DNA of 64,000 bases, taken from positions 82,430-146,429 of the forward strand of contig NZ_KB904074.1 in the NCBI RefSeq assembly GCF_000379985.1, in the 5' to 3' direction. Both the position numbers and the translations under genes were made by a program. Positions within the stretch are counted from its first letter, which is position 1, and each line of letters begins with the position of its first letter. Positions 36,642 to 44,799 of the stretch are shown piece after piece. Source of the DNA: Streptococcus caballi DSM 19004 (GTDB taxonomy: Bacteria > Bacillota > Bacilli > Lactobacillales > Streptococcaceae). The notes below the pieces were generated by a model. The model ran no database searches. It saw only the letters and a list, made by a program, of their open reading frames with translations, and was not told where the DNA came from.

Positions 36642-36747
36642 TATAGTCATTTGAATTAACTTTGATACATCGTCACTTTCGTCTTGCCGTACTCTAGTAC
36701 AGCCTGCGCCTCAGTTCCTTGTCTGAAAGCTAATTCATTCGACTATA
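36642..36747. repeat. 106-bp palindromic intergenic element (MITE-like)
   Basis: The terminal inverted repeats TATAGTCATTTGAATTAACT (from 36642) and its near-complement ending GACTATA (36747) match at about 17 of 22 positions. A near-palindromic centre GTACTCTAGTAC lies at about 36690. It encodes nothing and has no T run. This structure suits a non-autonomous mobile repeat or an RNA-level palindromic element. Confidence 0.65.
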
Positions 36748-36796
36748 ATAAGTTAAATCTTTGAAAAATGAGTAGAACACACTGTGAATTTAAATT

Positions 36797-36985
36797 TTTA
36801 ATCTAGCGAAGCGTCCGCCAGTCATTTTCCTAATGCAAATACTTGGCAGAGCTCTTTTACGAGGATAGATATTTCTCTGTCCTGGCTCTTCCTTTAGTTT
36901 GCCATAATCAGTAATCTTAAAGCTGATAATCTTGTTGCATTTTTCACAAGAGCAATTTCCATTGTAGAGAATAAAAGGATGATAT
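36797..36985 (-). pseudogene. Relic of a small zinc-ribbon-like coding sequence
   Basis: On the minus strand an open frame of about 60 codons without a start codon reads FILYNGNCSCEKCNKIISFK and then KEEPGQRNIYPRKRALPS. It has one CXC-like/CXXC cysteine cluster and a basic end. Composition and continuity look protein-like. No partner cysteines or start are left, so it is probably a fragment of a deleted gene. Confidence 0.3.
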
Positions 36986-37030
36986 AACTAGAGGGAAACG
37001 TAGAAAAAAGGCTGTTATACTAAGTCTAAC

Positions 37031-37127
37031 AGTGTTTGACTTTACAGCCAAACACTCCTAAATGTTCTTATAAAAAGTTTACACCATTTTTCGTGGGAAC
37101 GACATTATAGGTAATATTATAGGTAAT
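37031..37127. promoter_or_regulatory. Upstream region of the two-gene module with dyad and tandem repeat
   Basis: An 8-bp inverted repeat AGTGTTTG/CAAACACT (37031-37038, 37049-37056) and a tandem 12-bp repeat ATTATAGGTAAT (37104-37115 and 37116-37127) lie just before the first gene. A 20-base motif at 37080-37099 recurs with two changes at 63409-63428. No clean -35/-10 pair was found. The rest of the 36443-37140 gap is the 106-bp palindrome and the zinc-ribbon relic. Confidence 0.45.
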
Positions 37128-37140
37128 GGAGAATGGAAGT

Positions 37141-38565
37141 ATGATTGCGGAAAAAGATGTTTTTCTTGATTTGAGCATAGATGATAGTGGTTACCAATTT
37201 GCGACCTCCATTTCTGATGCTTTACAGCAGGCTGAGTTAGAGCTGACCGAGCTGAATGAGACAGTAGCGTCTATCGAAAAACTCAAACCAGAATGTGATA
37301 AGATGGACTATATTTTATCAGCAAGTTCTGGTGCTCTGTGTGGGATAATGGATATTTTCCTAGTGGGAAAACCTGGCGAGTCACCACTTGAAAATATCAC
37401 TGATAAATGGTTTGAAAACCGAACGAAGGATTTTGCTAAGCTGTGTGGCTGGAAAGGGGATAACTCTTCTACATCATCGGCAATCCGATTTCTGGAGAAA
37501 GAATTCAAAATTCCTTATGACCAACGCGGTGCTGGAGATGCAGGAAGTTCAATTTATGACTTGGCCCCGTTAAATCACCACTTTAAGTCACTTGGGCATA
37601 ACCCGACCTTAATGGGGCTATTTTTCTCCATTCTTGACCAATTTGCCAATACCTCCCATTTTGTTTCGGGTGGTGACCTTATTTCGCTTCAAAAAGCAAG
37701 TCAGGATTTTCAATTACAGGGCAATGACACTTCCAGCAGATTGTTTTGTGGCTTTGTGAATTGGTTTGGGCATTTGATGTCAGATATTTCTGGTGCGTCA
37801 GGTAGCAAAACACGTGGCATGGGTATTCCCTCTCCTTTTTGGAGTTGGACAAATGACGTGATTGCCATTAAGCGAACATTGCACATGGAAGCTAGTGAGT
37901 TTGACAAAAGACTGAATGAGTTGGCACTTGAAATTTACAAGCAAAGCTACGACGTTCGCTTTCAAACTGCGCAAGCAATCCCTGTTTTTGTCAATGAATT
38001 AGTGGTTAGATTAATTTATTCTGTTAGAAGATCTATTAAATACTTCAAGGAAACAGAGCCGTCAGAGCGTTCTTTTGCACTGATGTGGAAAACTTGTGAA
38101 CCTTTCACAAATGCAACTGTTAAGCGAATGTTGACTGTCGCCCACGGCACCTTTTGCTTAGTGGATATTGGCGACGCAACCGTGAGAGCCTTTAAAGACG
38201 GTGGTGGTCAGTTTAATGCTGTTAAGTTCGTTTTACGGCTTAATATTGTCGGAGTGGGACGCTTTGCCGTTTCACTTTATGGCGAAGGAAACAGAGCTTT
38301 TGCTTATCATCGAGCTAAGATAGAGGCAGAATTTGCTTCAAAACAAATCGTGATTGTCAAAGACTACATCAAAGGACTGGAGATTCTATCAGAGCGATAC
38401 GACGATGCTTACCTACTGACCTTTGTTCAGGATTTTGAAAAGAGTGACGCCTATAAGATAGCTTTTGAAAAAACAGTAGCATTGGCTCAAAAGCGTCAGG
38501 TTTCAGAACATAAAATGCTAACAACTAAAACAGCAATCGATAATTATTTTTTAGGAGGAAAATAA
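37141..38565 (+). CDS. Unrecognised protein, first gene of a two-gene module
   Basis: A 474-residue protein whose family I cannot name. The N-terminal ~50 residues are acidic and helical. A glycine-containing hydrophobic stretch follows (YILSASSGALCGIMDIFLVG). The middle is well structured, with motifs such as DQRGAGDAGSSIYDL, NHHFKSLGHNPTLMGLFFS and WFGHLMSDISGASGSKTRG. Two further hydrophobic helices lie near 285-310 and 360-385. There is no signal peptide. Start 37141 is chosen over 37126 because GGAG (37128-37131) is correctly placed. The stop is one base before the next gene. The conserved-looking His/Asn/Gly motifs suggest a real, constrained protein and not a decaying one. Confidence 0.75.
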   Translation: MIAEKDVFLDLSIDDSGYQFATSISDALQQAELELTELNETVASIEKLKPECDKMDYILSASSGALCGIMDIFLVGKPGESPLENITDKWFENRTKDFAKLCGWKGDNSSTSSAIRFLEKEFKIPYDQRGAGDAGSSIYDLAPLNHHFKSLGHNPTLMGLFFSILDQFANTSHFVSGGDLISLQKASQDFQLQGNDTSSRLFCGFVNWFGHLMSDISGASGSKTRGMGIPSPFWSWTNDVIAIKRTLHMEASEFDKRLNELALEIYKQSYDVRFQTAQAIPVFVNELVVRLIYSVRRSIKYFKETEPSERSFALMWKTCEPFTNATVKRMLTVAHGTFCLVDIGDATVRAFKDGGGQFNAVKFVLRLNIVGVGRFAVSLYGEGNRAFAYHRAKIEAEFASKQIVIVKDYIKGLEILSERYDDAYLLTFVQDFEKSDAYKIAFEKTVALAQKRQVSEHKMLTTKTAIDNYFLGGK

Positions 38566-38566
38566 C

Positions 38567-39715
38567 ATGGCAAAAGAACCATCAAGATTACAATTAGCAC
38601 AAGAAAAAGCAGAAGCAGCTGCAGAGAAAACCAACCAGAAAATCAATGAACTGGGAGAGCATACAAATACAATATACACCACTTTAATAACGATTCAATC
38701 AGTATTTGATAACATTCGTAACGTACCTGAAGAAAGCAAATTAAGATACGAAAAACTGAAAGCTATACGGGTTAATTGGAAACAGCAGGCTGATAAGATT
38801 GAAGTTGATTATAAAAAGGCTAGTGTGAAAAGCGCTAGTGGAGCAGCTGCAGGCGTTAGCGCAGGTGTTGCGGTCGCTACGCTTGGGCCAACTGCTGCTA
38901 TGGGTATCGCCACTACCTTTGGTGTCGCTTCTACTGGTACTGCAATTTCCACGCTAAGTGGTGCAGCAGCTACCAATGCCGCATTAGCATGGTTAGGCGG
39001 AGGTGCCTTGACTGCTGGTGGCGGTGGTATGGCTGCTGGTAGTGCCGTTCTAGCGTTAGCAGGACCATTCGGCTGGGGGATTGCCGGTGTTGCTACTGCT
39101 GCAAGTATGACGCTATTTTTTAAATCAAAAAGTGATAAAGAGCGTCTGGAAAATATCTATACCTTGATCAGTAACCGTGATGTTAAGTCCTATGAATTAG
39201 CAACCGTAGAATTGAGTGAACGCATTAACAGAATTAAAGATGAATCTAGTAAACTCGTTGACGCCATTTCAAAAATTGCAATCTTTGGAACGGATTATAA
39301 TGCTATGTCAGAAGCTCAACAGTATGAATTGGGGTCTTATGTCAACTTGATGGAATCTTCGACCATGTTGCTGGTTAATCCAATTTTGGGGCTTCAACCA
39401 AAATATACCAAACAAGATTTTGATAAATTATGTGATGATGGGGTTAAAACACCTATTTTTGCAGACTTAAAAGAAACTTTATTGATTGATAGCGAATCGT
39501 TAAGACACTATTTGAAAACGGACGAATCATTGATTATCACATTAGCAAACTTACTTTATAAGGTGACACTTGATGAGAAAGACAAAGAAGTATTGCTTAA
39601 ATCATTGAAGAAAAATAAAGATTTCCTGGTGTCTGTAAATATCTCAAAGGGTGAGCTTACTCCCTTTGCCCTCTCTGTGGTTGAAAAAGCGCTAGAATAC
39701 AGATACATGTATTAA
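38567..39715 (+). CDS. Coiled-coil protein with glycine/alanine-rich hydrophobic core, second gene of the module
   Basis: A 382-residue protein. Residues 1-80 are charged and heptad-like (coiled coil). Residues ~86-185 are a long Ala/Gly/Thr-rich hydrophobic region with glycine-zipper spacing (AAAGVSAGVAVATLGPTAA, GGGALTAGGGGMAAGSAV), able to insert in a membrane as packed helical hairpins. The last ~200 residues are soluble and helical. The AGGAGG site overlaps the end of the upstream gene, so translation is coupled. Membrane action, for example pore or channel formation, is only an inference from the composition. No named family was recognised. Confidence 0.75.
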   Translation: MAKEPSRLQLAQEKAEAAAEKTNQKINELGEHTNTIYTTLITIQSVFDNIRNVPEESKLRYEKLKAIRVNWKQQADKIEVDYKKASVKSASGAAAGVSAGVAVATLGPTAAMGIATTFGVASTGTAISTLSGAAATNAALAWLGGGALTAGGGGMAAGSAVLALAGPFGWGIAGVATAASMTLFFKSKSDKERLENIYTLISNRDVKSYELATVELSERINRIKDESSKLVDAISKIAIFGTDYNAMSEAQQYELGSYVNLMESSTMLLVNPILGLQPKYTKQDFDKLCDDGVKTPIFADLKETLLIDSESLRHYLKTDESLIITLANLLYKVTLDEKDKEVLLKSLKKNKDFLVSVNISKGELTPFALSVVEKALEYRYMY

Positions 39716-39737
39716 ATGATTTTTAAACTTACTAATC

Positions 39738-39769
39738 CCAGACAAACTCATGCTTGTCTGGATATTTTT
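39738..39769 (+). terminator. Terminator after the two-gene module
   Basis: CCAGACAA (39738-39745) pairs with TTGTCTGG (39754-39761), followed by ATATTTTTG. Confidence 0.8.
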
Positions 39770-39805
39770 GTTTTAAAGAATACTCCTACCTAAGGATTTT
39801 CTAAC

Positions 39806-40073
39806 GTGATTTTTGACATGGACGACATGCTGGTCAATTTGGAGGAGATATTTATCAAGGTCCAAAACGACATGATGTGGGAGTGCGGCTTCGAGATAGC
39901 AGACAGCTACCAGTACCAGATTTCATCGGCATGAGCTATTAGGCGGGGTTTGATTTACCTGACTTCGTCTCGGGTTTTCCCGCCTCAATTATCCCAGACA
40001 AGATTTATCCCACTGTGACAAGGCTATCGCTAACTATTGTGACTGCTATGAGTGGTTGGAAAATCTTGATTAA
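39806..40073 (+). pseudogene. Decayed HAD-superfamily hydrolase
   Basis: A GTG-started frame reads VIFDMDDMLVNLEEIFIKVQ, the first HAD motif (DxD). It stops at 39932. Protein-like sequence then continues in shifted frames (AGFDLPDFVSGFPASIIPDK, then DKAIANYCDCYEWLENLD, stop 40071-40073). At least two frameshifts and an internal deletion make it non-functional. Confidence 0.65.
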
Positions 40074-40095
40074 AATCAGCATTACTCAAAAGAAA

Positions 40096-40127
40096 AATCC
40101 GAACAACTTGGTCTAGTTGCTCGGATT
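40096..40127 (-). terminator. Terminator of the permease operon
   Basis: AATCCGAACAAC (40096-40107) pairs with GTTGCTCGGATT (40116-40127) with one mismatch. The minus-strand exit is T-rich (complement of AAAAGAAAA). Confidence 0.85.
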
Positions 40128-40132
40128 ATTTG

Positions 40133-40945
40133 TTAGAAGACGCGATAGACGTAAGGATTATCAGGCTGATCGCTTTCTCTGACTTGGGTCATGTGGAGGA
40201 CGGGAAGGTTTTGCTTGAGTTTTTGGTTGTACTCGGTAGTCAGGGTTCCCGTCGCGGTGATCCAAGTGTTGTTGGCAAAGGTCTGCTGGTTGCCAGTGGT
40301 CAGGAGGCCATAAACGCCTGAGTCTGCGATACAGTGGATGATGCCAAAGCGGAAGAGAAATTGGTAGCCAGTGTGACCGGGCTCATTGTAAACAAAGCCG
40401 GTGTAGGTAATCTGGCGGTTCATAAATTCCTCTGGATAGAGGTAGATAAGCTCCATGATTTCCATGTAGTTTTGTGTGGAAATGACCAGAGGTTTGTTGC
40501 TTTTGTATTTCTTCAATTCCTTGCGCATTTCTTTTTCGTAGGCATTGGAGGTGAAGTAGAGACTAGTGTCAGGTTTCAGGTATTGAACCGTTGTGCCGTC
40601 TTCGCTGACGGTGCCTGTTGAGCCGGCGGCCAGTGGGAAATTATAACCCTTAGCAGATACGGTGCGGGAGTCCAAGCTGACTGTAGGAACCAGTAACCCC
40701 ACCAGGACGGGGAAGAGCAGGATGAGCGGACTGGTCAGCTTAGCTATTTTCCCTGATAAATGACTATGCAACTTGAGGTTCTTCATCCAGATAAGGAGCT
40801 GGACGATAGCTAAGATGAAGGACAGAGCCATGGAAATGTAGGCTAGGTAAGAGTAGTGGATATTGATATAGCGATCCAGCTTACCAGAGAGCTGCAAGTA
40901 CATGGTTAGCTCAAAGTAACCTGCTAAAATAAGAAAACGTATCAT
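40133..40945 (-). CDS. TIGR03943-type putative permease subunit (YcgQ family)
   Basis: A 270-residue protein with three or four N-terminal membrane helices (IRFLILAGYFELTMYLQL, YISMALSFILAIVQLLIWM, LILLFPVLVGLLVPTVSL) and a C-terminal extracytoplasmic domain. This is the architecture of the family encoded next to YraQ/YcgR permeases. It starts within the stop of the permease gene (ATGA overlap at 40942-40945), so the two products are made together. A transported substrate has not been defined with certainty; metal-related roles have been proposed for relatives. Confidence 0.8.
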   Translation of the reverse strand: MIRFLILAGYFELTMYLQLSGKLDRYINIHYSYLAYISMALSFILAIVQLLIWMKNLKLHSHLSGKIAKLTSPLILLFPVLVGLLVPTVSLDSRTVSAKGYNFPLAAGSTGTVSEDGTTVQYLKPDTSLYFTSNAYEKEMRKELKKYKSNKPLVISTQNYMEIMELIYLYPEEFMNRQITYTGFVYNEPGHTGYQFLFRFGIIHCIADSGVYGLLTTGNQQTFANNTWITATGTLTTEYNQKLKQNLPVLHMTQVRESDQPDNPYVYRVF

Positions 40946-41847
40946 CCGACTACCCCCACAAGTAAGCAATAGACCACAATCATGACTACAGAAACTGAAA
41001 TAAACTGAGCAATGAAGCGAGGCTTAAAGGACTTGATCATCATCATGAGGTTTTTAATGTCAACCATGGGACCGATGAGTAAAAAGGCCATAACGGGCGC
41101 TACTCCAAAGCTTGATAGGAGTGAGGCACCGATGAAGGCATCTGCTTCGCTACAAAGGGACAAGATAAAGGCCAGTAGCATCATAATCAGGATGGCAGTC
41201 AGCCGGTTGTGTCCCAGACTGGTCAAAAAATGGGTTGGCAGATAAATCTGCATAGCTGAAGCAATCAAGGTACCAAAGACCAGATAGCGCCCCGTGTCAA
41301 AGAATTCATCAATGGCATGGGCAAAGGCTAGGAAAATTTTCTGATACCATTTTTCACCAGAATAATCATGGAAGTGAACAGGTTGGGCATTTTCCTTGAG
41401 GATGTCTTCGTCAACCAGAAAGGCCAGCAAAATCCCCAATGTGATGGCCACCAAAATAGCTCCCAGCAGACGCAAAAATAAAAAACGCAGCGAATTGCCA
41501 AAGGCCGAATAGGTGGCAAAGAGAACGATGGGATTGATGATGGGAGCCGTAGCTAGAAAGGGCACGGCTGTGTAGCTGGGCACCTTTTTCTCCAAAAAGC
41601 GGTTGATGATGGGAATAATCCCACATTCGCAGGAGGGGAAAATGAAACCAACAAAGGTTCCAAAGAGGATACGTAGAAACCTATTCTTTGGAAGGTACTT
41701 TTGCACTAGGTCGGGTGTCACGTAAATCTCGATAAAGCCTGAGAGAATGGATCCCAAGAGGACAAAAGGCAGGGCTTCAATGATGATAGAGATAAAAATC
41801 GCAAACCATTGCAGCACGCTGTCAGGAAGTTGCTGAAAAATGGCCAT
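40942..41847 (-). CDS. YraQ/YcgR-type permease
   Basis: A 301-residue polytopic membrane protein (about eight helices) of the predicted permease family formerly called DUF318. Family patterns include FVGFIFPSCECGIIPII with the paired cysteines, PSYTAVPFLATAPIINPIV, and the later LSLCSEADAFIGASLL. The CEC and CSEA elements are typical of this family. It is the third gene of a four-gene minus-strand operon, preceded by two very small genes and overlapped by its TIGR03943 partner. GAGAGG provides the ribosome-binding site. Confidence 0.85.
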   Translation of the reverse strand: MAIFQQLPDSVLQWFAIFISIIIEALPFVLLGSILSGFIEIYVTPDLVQKYLPKNRFLRILFGTFVGFIFPSCECGIIPIINRFLEKKVPSYTAVPFLATAPIINPIVLFATYSAFGNSLRFLFLRLLGAILVAITLGILLAFLVDEDILKENAQPVHFHDYSGEKWYQKIFLAFAHAIDEFFDTGRYLVFGTLIASAMQIYLPTHFLTSLGHNRLTAILIMMLLAFILSLCSEADAFIGASLLSSFGVAPVMAFLLIGPMVDIKNLMMMIKSFKPRFIAQFISVSVVMIVVYCLLVGVVG

Positions 41848-41849
41848 TA

Positions 41850-42017
41850 TTACACCTCTCGAATTTTCTTGTTAATAGTTTGGTAGCAGTGGGAGCCAAT
41901 TGAAAATACAAGAATAAAAACCAGAATTTTTAATAAGCAAGAGTCAAAGTTTAGCATGAGACCAGCAGAGACTCCTCCCAAGCAGATGTAAAAAGCAAGG
42001 TCATTTGTCTTGCCCAT
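41850..42017 (-). CDS. Small membrane protein of the permease operon
   Basis: A 55-codon gene with two hydrophobic segments (DLAFYICLGGVSAGLML and LLKILVFILVFSIG) and a basic end NKKIREV. AAGGAA precedes the ATG. The stop lies two bases before the permease start and the gene begins two bases after the preceding small gene, so it is embedded in the operon. I do not recognise a family. A helper or regulatory subunit of the permease is possible. Confidence 0.6.
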   Translation of the reverse strand: MGKTNDLAFYICLGGVSAGLMLNFDSCLLKILVFILVFSIGSHCYQTINKKIREV

Positions 42018-42019
42018 AA

Positions 42020-42154
42020 CTATTTGTCTTCCTTTTTAGTGGATTTTTTCTTCTTGTCTTCATCAGGATTGCTTTCGACCTTAGGTTCTGGAACCATGGC
42101 GAAGCTTGCAAACATGCTTTCTAAGTCGTCTTGACGTTTATGTGTGATAGCCAT
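42020..42154 (-). CDS. Small SPJ_0845-like protein
   Basis: A 44-codon gene encoding a soluble, highly charged peptide with N-terminus MAITHKRQDDLESMFASF and a Lys/Asp-rich end. It resembles the small streptococcal 'SPJ_0845 family' as I recall it. AAGAAGG lies upstream, and a TATAAT box is on the minus strand at 42186-42191. It appears to head the operon that continues with the small membrane protein and the permease pair. The function is unknown. Confidence 0.65.
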   Translation of the reverse strand: MAITHKRQDDLESMFASFAMVPEPKVESNPDEDKKKKSTKKEDK

Positions 42155-42426
42155 AAGGGTACCTTCTTTCTTAAGTGATACTACCATTATACTATCAAAT
42201 GCCCATTTATGGTATATAGAAGTGAATGTGACTGCTTGTACTCAGTTAAAATTAAAAATCAAAGAGTATTAGGCTTTTGGGAAATAGCGGAGCTGTCAGC
42301 TGATGAGCAGCAACTAGCTTGATTTGTTTTCATTTTCTCTGATAGTATCAGAATTGAAGAGCATAGCATGAGAAAGTCAATTCTAAAAGGATTATACTGA
42401 AAGTATCAAAAAACAAGAGAGGATAG

Positions 42427-42813
42427 ATGATCATGATTAAAATTGAGCACGTTGGACTTTGGACCAAGGATTTAGAAAAAATGAAAGATTTTTACTGCAG
42501 GTATTTTGCAGCGACTGTATCTGAACTCTACCACAATCCCAAATCAGGCTTTTCATCGTATTTCTTAACCTTTACAGACGGTGCGCGTTTGGAGCTCTGC
42601 CATCGCCCAGACATCGTGTAAGGAAGTAAAGATGTTTTTGGCTTTACGCACCTAGCTTTCTCGCTGGGTAGCAAGGAAGAAGTTGACCGATTGGCTTATT
42701 TCTTCCAAGATCAAGGCTTCCCTATTCAAAATGGGCCTCGCACAACAGGTGATGGCTACTACGAAGCTGTTATCTTTGACCCAGAAGGTAATCAGTTGGA
42801 ATTGACTGTATAA
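42427..42813 (+). pseudogene. VOC-family (glyoxalase-like) protein broken by one stop codon
   Basis: Codons 1-64 encode the first half of a VOC dioxygenase/glyoxalase-fold protein (IKIEHVGLWTKDLEKMKDFY). An in-frame TAA at 42619-42621 interrupts it. The same frame continues without shifts through the second half (FGFTHLAFSLGSKEEVDRL, EAVIFDPEGNQLELTV) to TAA at 42811-42813, giving the expected 128 codons. A single substitution inactivated the gene recently, as both halves are otherwise intact. Confidence 0.85.
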
Positions 42814-42920
42814 AATTTAACTACGCTAGGTAGTTGCTCGATGTTTTGAGTTCAATTATTTGTTTTTATCACTATTTAGTAATAAAATAAACCCGTAAAC
42901 ATAAAAAACGAGGTGAAACA

Positions 42921-43964
42921 ATGATTGAATTAGGAATAACAACTTTTGGAGAAACAACTCCACTAGAAAAAACAGGTGAGACTTACAGTCATGCTGAGCG
43001 TATTCGTCAGTTGGTTGATGAGATTGAGTTGGCTGACCAGGTTGGTTTGGATATTTACGCTATCGGTGAGCACCACCGTGAAGATTTTGCGGTCTCTGCC
43101 CCAGAAATCGTGCTGGCAGCGGGAGCGGTCAACACCAAGCACATTCGCCTGTCAAGCGCTGTGACGATTTTGTCATCTATCGACCCTGTCCGCGTTTACC
43201 AGCAGTATGCGACCATAGATGCTTTGTCAAATGGCAGAGCTGAAATCATGGCGGGTCGTGGATCCTTCATAGAATCTTTCCCCTTATTTGGTTATGATTT
43301 GGCAGACTACGATGAACTTTTTGATGAAAAATTGGACATGCTTTTGCGCGTTAAGGCGGAGACCAATTTAACTTGGCATGGAAAGCACACTCAGACGGTG
43401 GACAATCGTCCTGTCTACCCTCGTGCGGTGCAGGAGGCTCTGCCAGTCTGGATTGCCACAGGTGGTAATCTTGATTCAACTGTTCGTATTGCTGAGCAAG
43501 GTCTCCCAATAGCCTATGCTACCATTGGTGGAAATCCTAAAGCGTTTGCTGGCTTGGCTAGAGCTTACAGAGAAATTGGTAGCCGTATGGGACATTCACC
43601 TGAACAGCTCAAAGTTGCTGCGCATTCATGGGGTTGGATAGAAGAAGACAATCAGTCTGCTATTGATAATTATTTCTACCCAACCAAACAAACCACAGAC
43701 AACATTGCCAAAGGACGGCCACACTGGTCAGAAATGACTAAGGAACAGTACTTAGCTGGTGCTTCGGAAGATGGTGCTATCTTTGTTGGTGACCCAGAAC
43801 ATGTTGCAAAGAAAATTATTGGCTTGATTGAAGCACTTGAACTTGACCGCTTCATGTTACATTTGCCAGTTGGTTCTATGCCACATGAAGAGGTGTTAAG
43901 AGCTATTAAGCTTTACGGAGAAAAGGTCGCACCAATTGTGCGTAAACATTTTGAGAATAAGTGA
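42921..43964 (+). CDS. LLM-class flavin-dependent oxidoreductase
   Basis: A 347-residue luciferase-like monooxygenase family protein with a TIM-barrel fold using FMN or F420. Typical segments are DQVGLDIYAIGEHHREDF, LSSAVTILSSIDPVRVYQQYATID and GRAEIMAGRGSF. Streptococci lack F420, so FMN is the likely cofactor. The substrate is unknown. AGGTG precedes ATG 42921. It is upstream of the sirtuin gene with a 78-base gap and may be separately transcribed. Confidence 0.88.
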   Translation: MIELGITTFGETTPLEKTGETYSHAERIRQLVDEIELADQVGLDIYAIGEHHREDFAVSAPEIVLAAGAVNTKHIRLSSAVTILSSIDPVRVYQQYATIDALSNGRAEIMAGRGSFIESFPLFGYDLADYDELFDEKLDMLLRVKAETNLTWHGKHTQTVDNRPVYPRAVQEALPVWIATGGNLDSTVRIAEQGLPIAYATIGGNPKAFAGLARAYREIGSRMGHSPEQLKVAAHSWGWIEEDNQSAIDNYFYPTKQTTDNIAKGRPHWSEMTKEQYLAGASEDGAIFVGDPEHVAKKIIGLIEALELDRFMLHLPVGSMPHEEVLRAIKLYGEKVAPIVRKHFENK

Positions 43965-44042
43965 GAAGCAGGCGAAAGCCTGTTTTTGAGTATTTTAAAT
44001 AGAGAAGTTAGTAGTATAATAGGGGCAAAGGAGGAAGATTTT

Positions 44043-44765
44043 ATGATAAATCAAAGAGACCTTGAAAAACGACTACAAGATGCTCATAAACCAGTCGTTG
44101 TCACTGGTGCAGGTGTTTCTACTTTATCGGGCGTTCCAGATTACACTACTATGAAAGGATTGACGCTGAAAGGACGTCAGTTTGAAGCACGTGAGGTGCT
44201 GTCGCGCCCATTTTTCCAATCCTATCCCAAGGCATTTTGGCGATGGCATAGGAAGCAATTCCTACAAGCGATTGAACCTAACAAGCTGCACTATTGGATA
44301 GCCAAGCAGAGGGTTCCTGTCATTACCCAAAACATTGATGGCTTGCATCGCCGAGCTGGCTCAGATAAAATCGTTGAATTTCATGGCAAGGCAGATTTAG
44401 GTATCTGTCAGATTTGTCAGCATGAAATTGATTTGAAGAATGATGAAGCTATTTTTAGTCATGCTCATGAAAGGAGCTATGAAGATTCTTTAGCTATTCT
44501 AGCAGATCATGTGGATACCCAGATTGTTCTGTATGGCGATGCAATCGCTAGTGAGAATTTATTCCTTGCAGAAAAATGGTTAGGGACTAGTGATCTAATC
44601 ATTGTTATAGGATCAACTCTCCAAGTTTACCCCCTAGCCGGCTTGGTTTTAGAACAAGATTCAAGCAAAATCATTTGGATTGACAAGAAGAAAAATGAAG
44701 TAGCTAGTTTATATCCAGATATTGACTTTGTACAAGCGGATTTTAGGGAGTTATTTGAAGGGTGA
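44043..44765 (+). CDS. Sir2-family NAD-dependent protein deacylase, atypical
   Basis: A 240-residue sirtuin. NAD-binding GAGVSTLSGVPDY (residues 22-34), the QNIDGLH motif (about 96-102) and the catalytic histidine in VEFHGK (about 114) are present. Two usual elements are missing: the arginine after PDY/F (here TTM) and the second CXXC pair of the structural zinc site. Only CQIC (about 122-125) remains before LYGDAI. It may still bind NAD, but zinc binding is doubtful. Start 44043 has AAAGGAGG upstream. The longer frame from 43986 is rejected. Confidence 0.8.
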   Translation: MINQRDLEKRLQDAHKPVVVTGAGVSTLSGVPDYTTMKGLTLKGRQFEAREVLSRPFFQSYPKAFWRWHRKQFLQAIEPNKLHYWIAKQRVPVITQNIDGLHRRAGSDKIVEFHGKADLGICQICQHEIDLKNDEAIFSHAHERSYEDSLAILADHVDTQIVLYGDAIASENLFLAEKWLGTSDLIIVIGSTLQVYPLAGLVLEQDSSKIIWIDKKKNEVASLYPDIDFVQADFRELFEG

Positions 44766-44799
44766 GGGGGGTGGCCACATTCTTTTACTTCTTATTTTA

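Noticed and set aside
36443..37140. Search for a complete gene, a CRISPR array or a tRNA in this 700-base gap
   Set aside because: Only a palindromic repeat, a start-less relic and short repeats are present. There are no regularly spaced direct repeats and no cloverleaf.
40130..40621. Plus-strand frames opposite the TIGR03943-type gene
   Set aside because: They are antisense shadows of a well-supported minus-strand operon and lack ribosome-binding sites.
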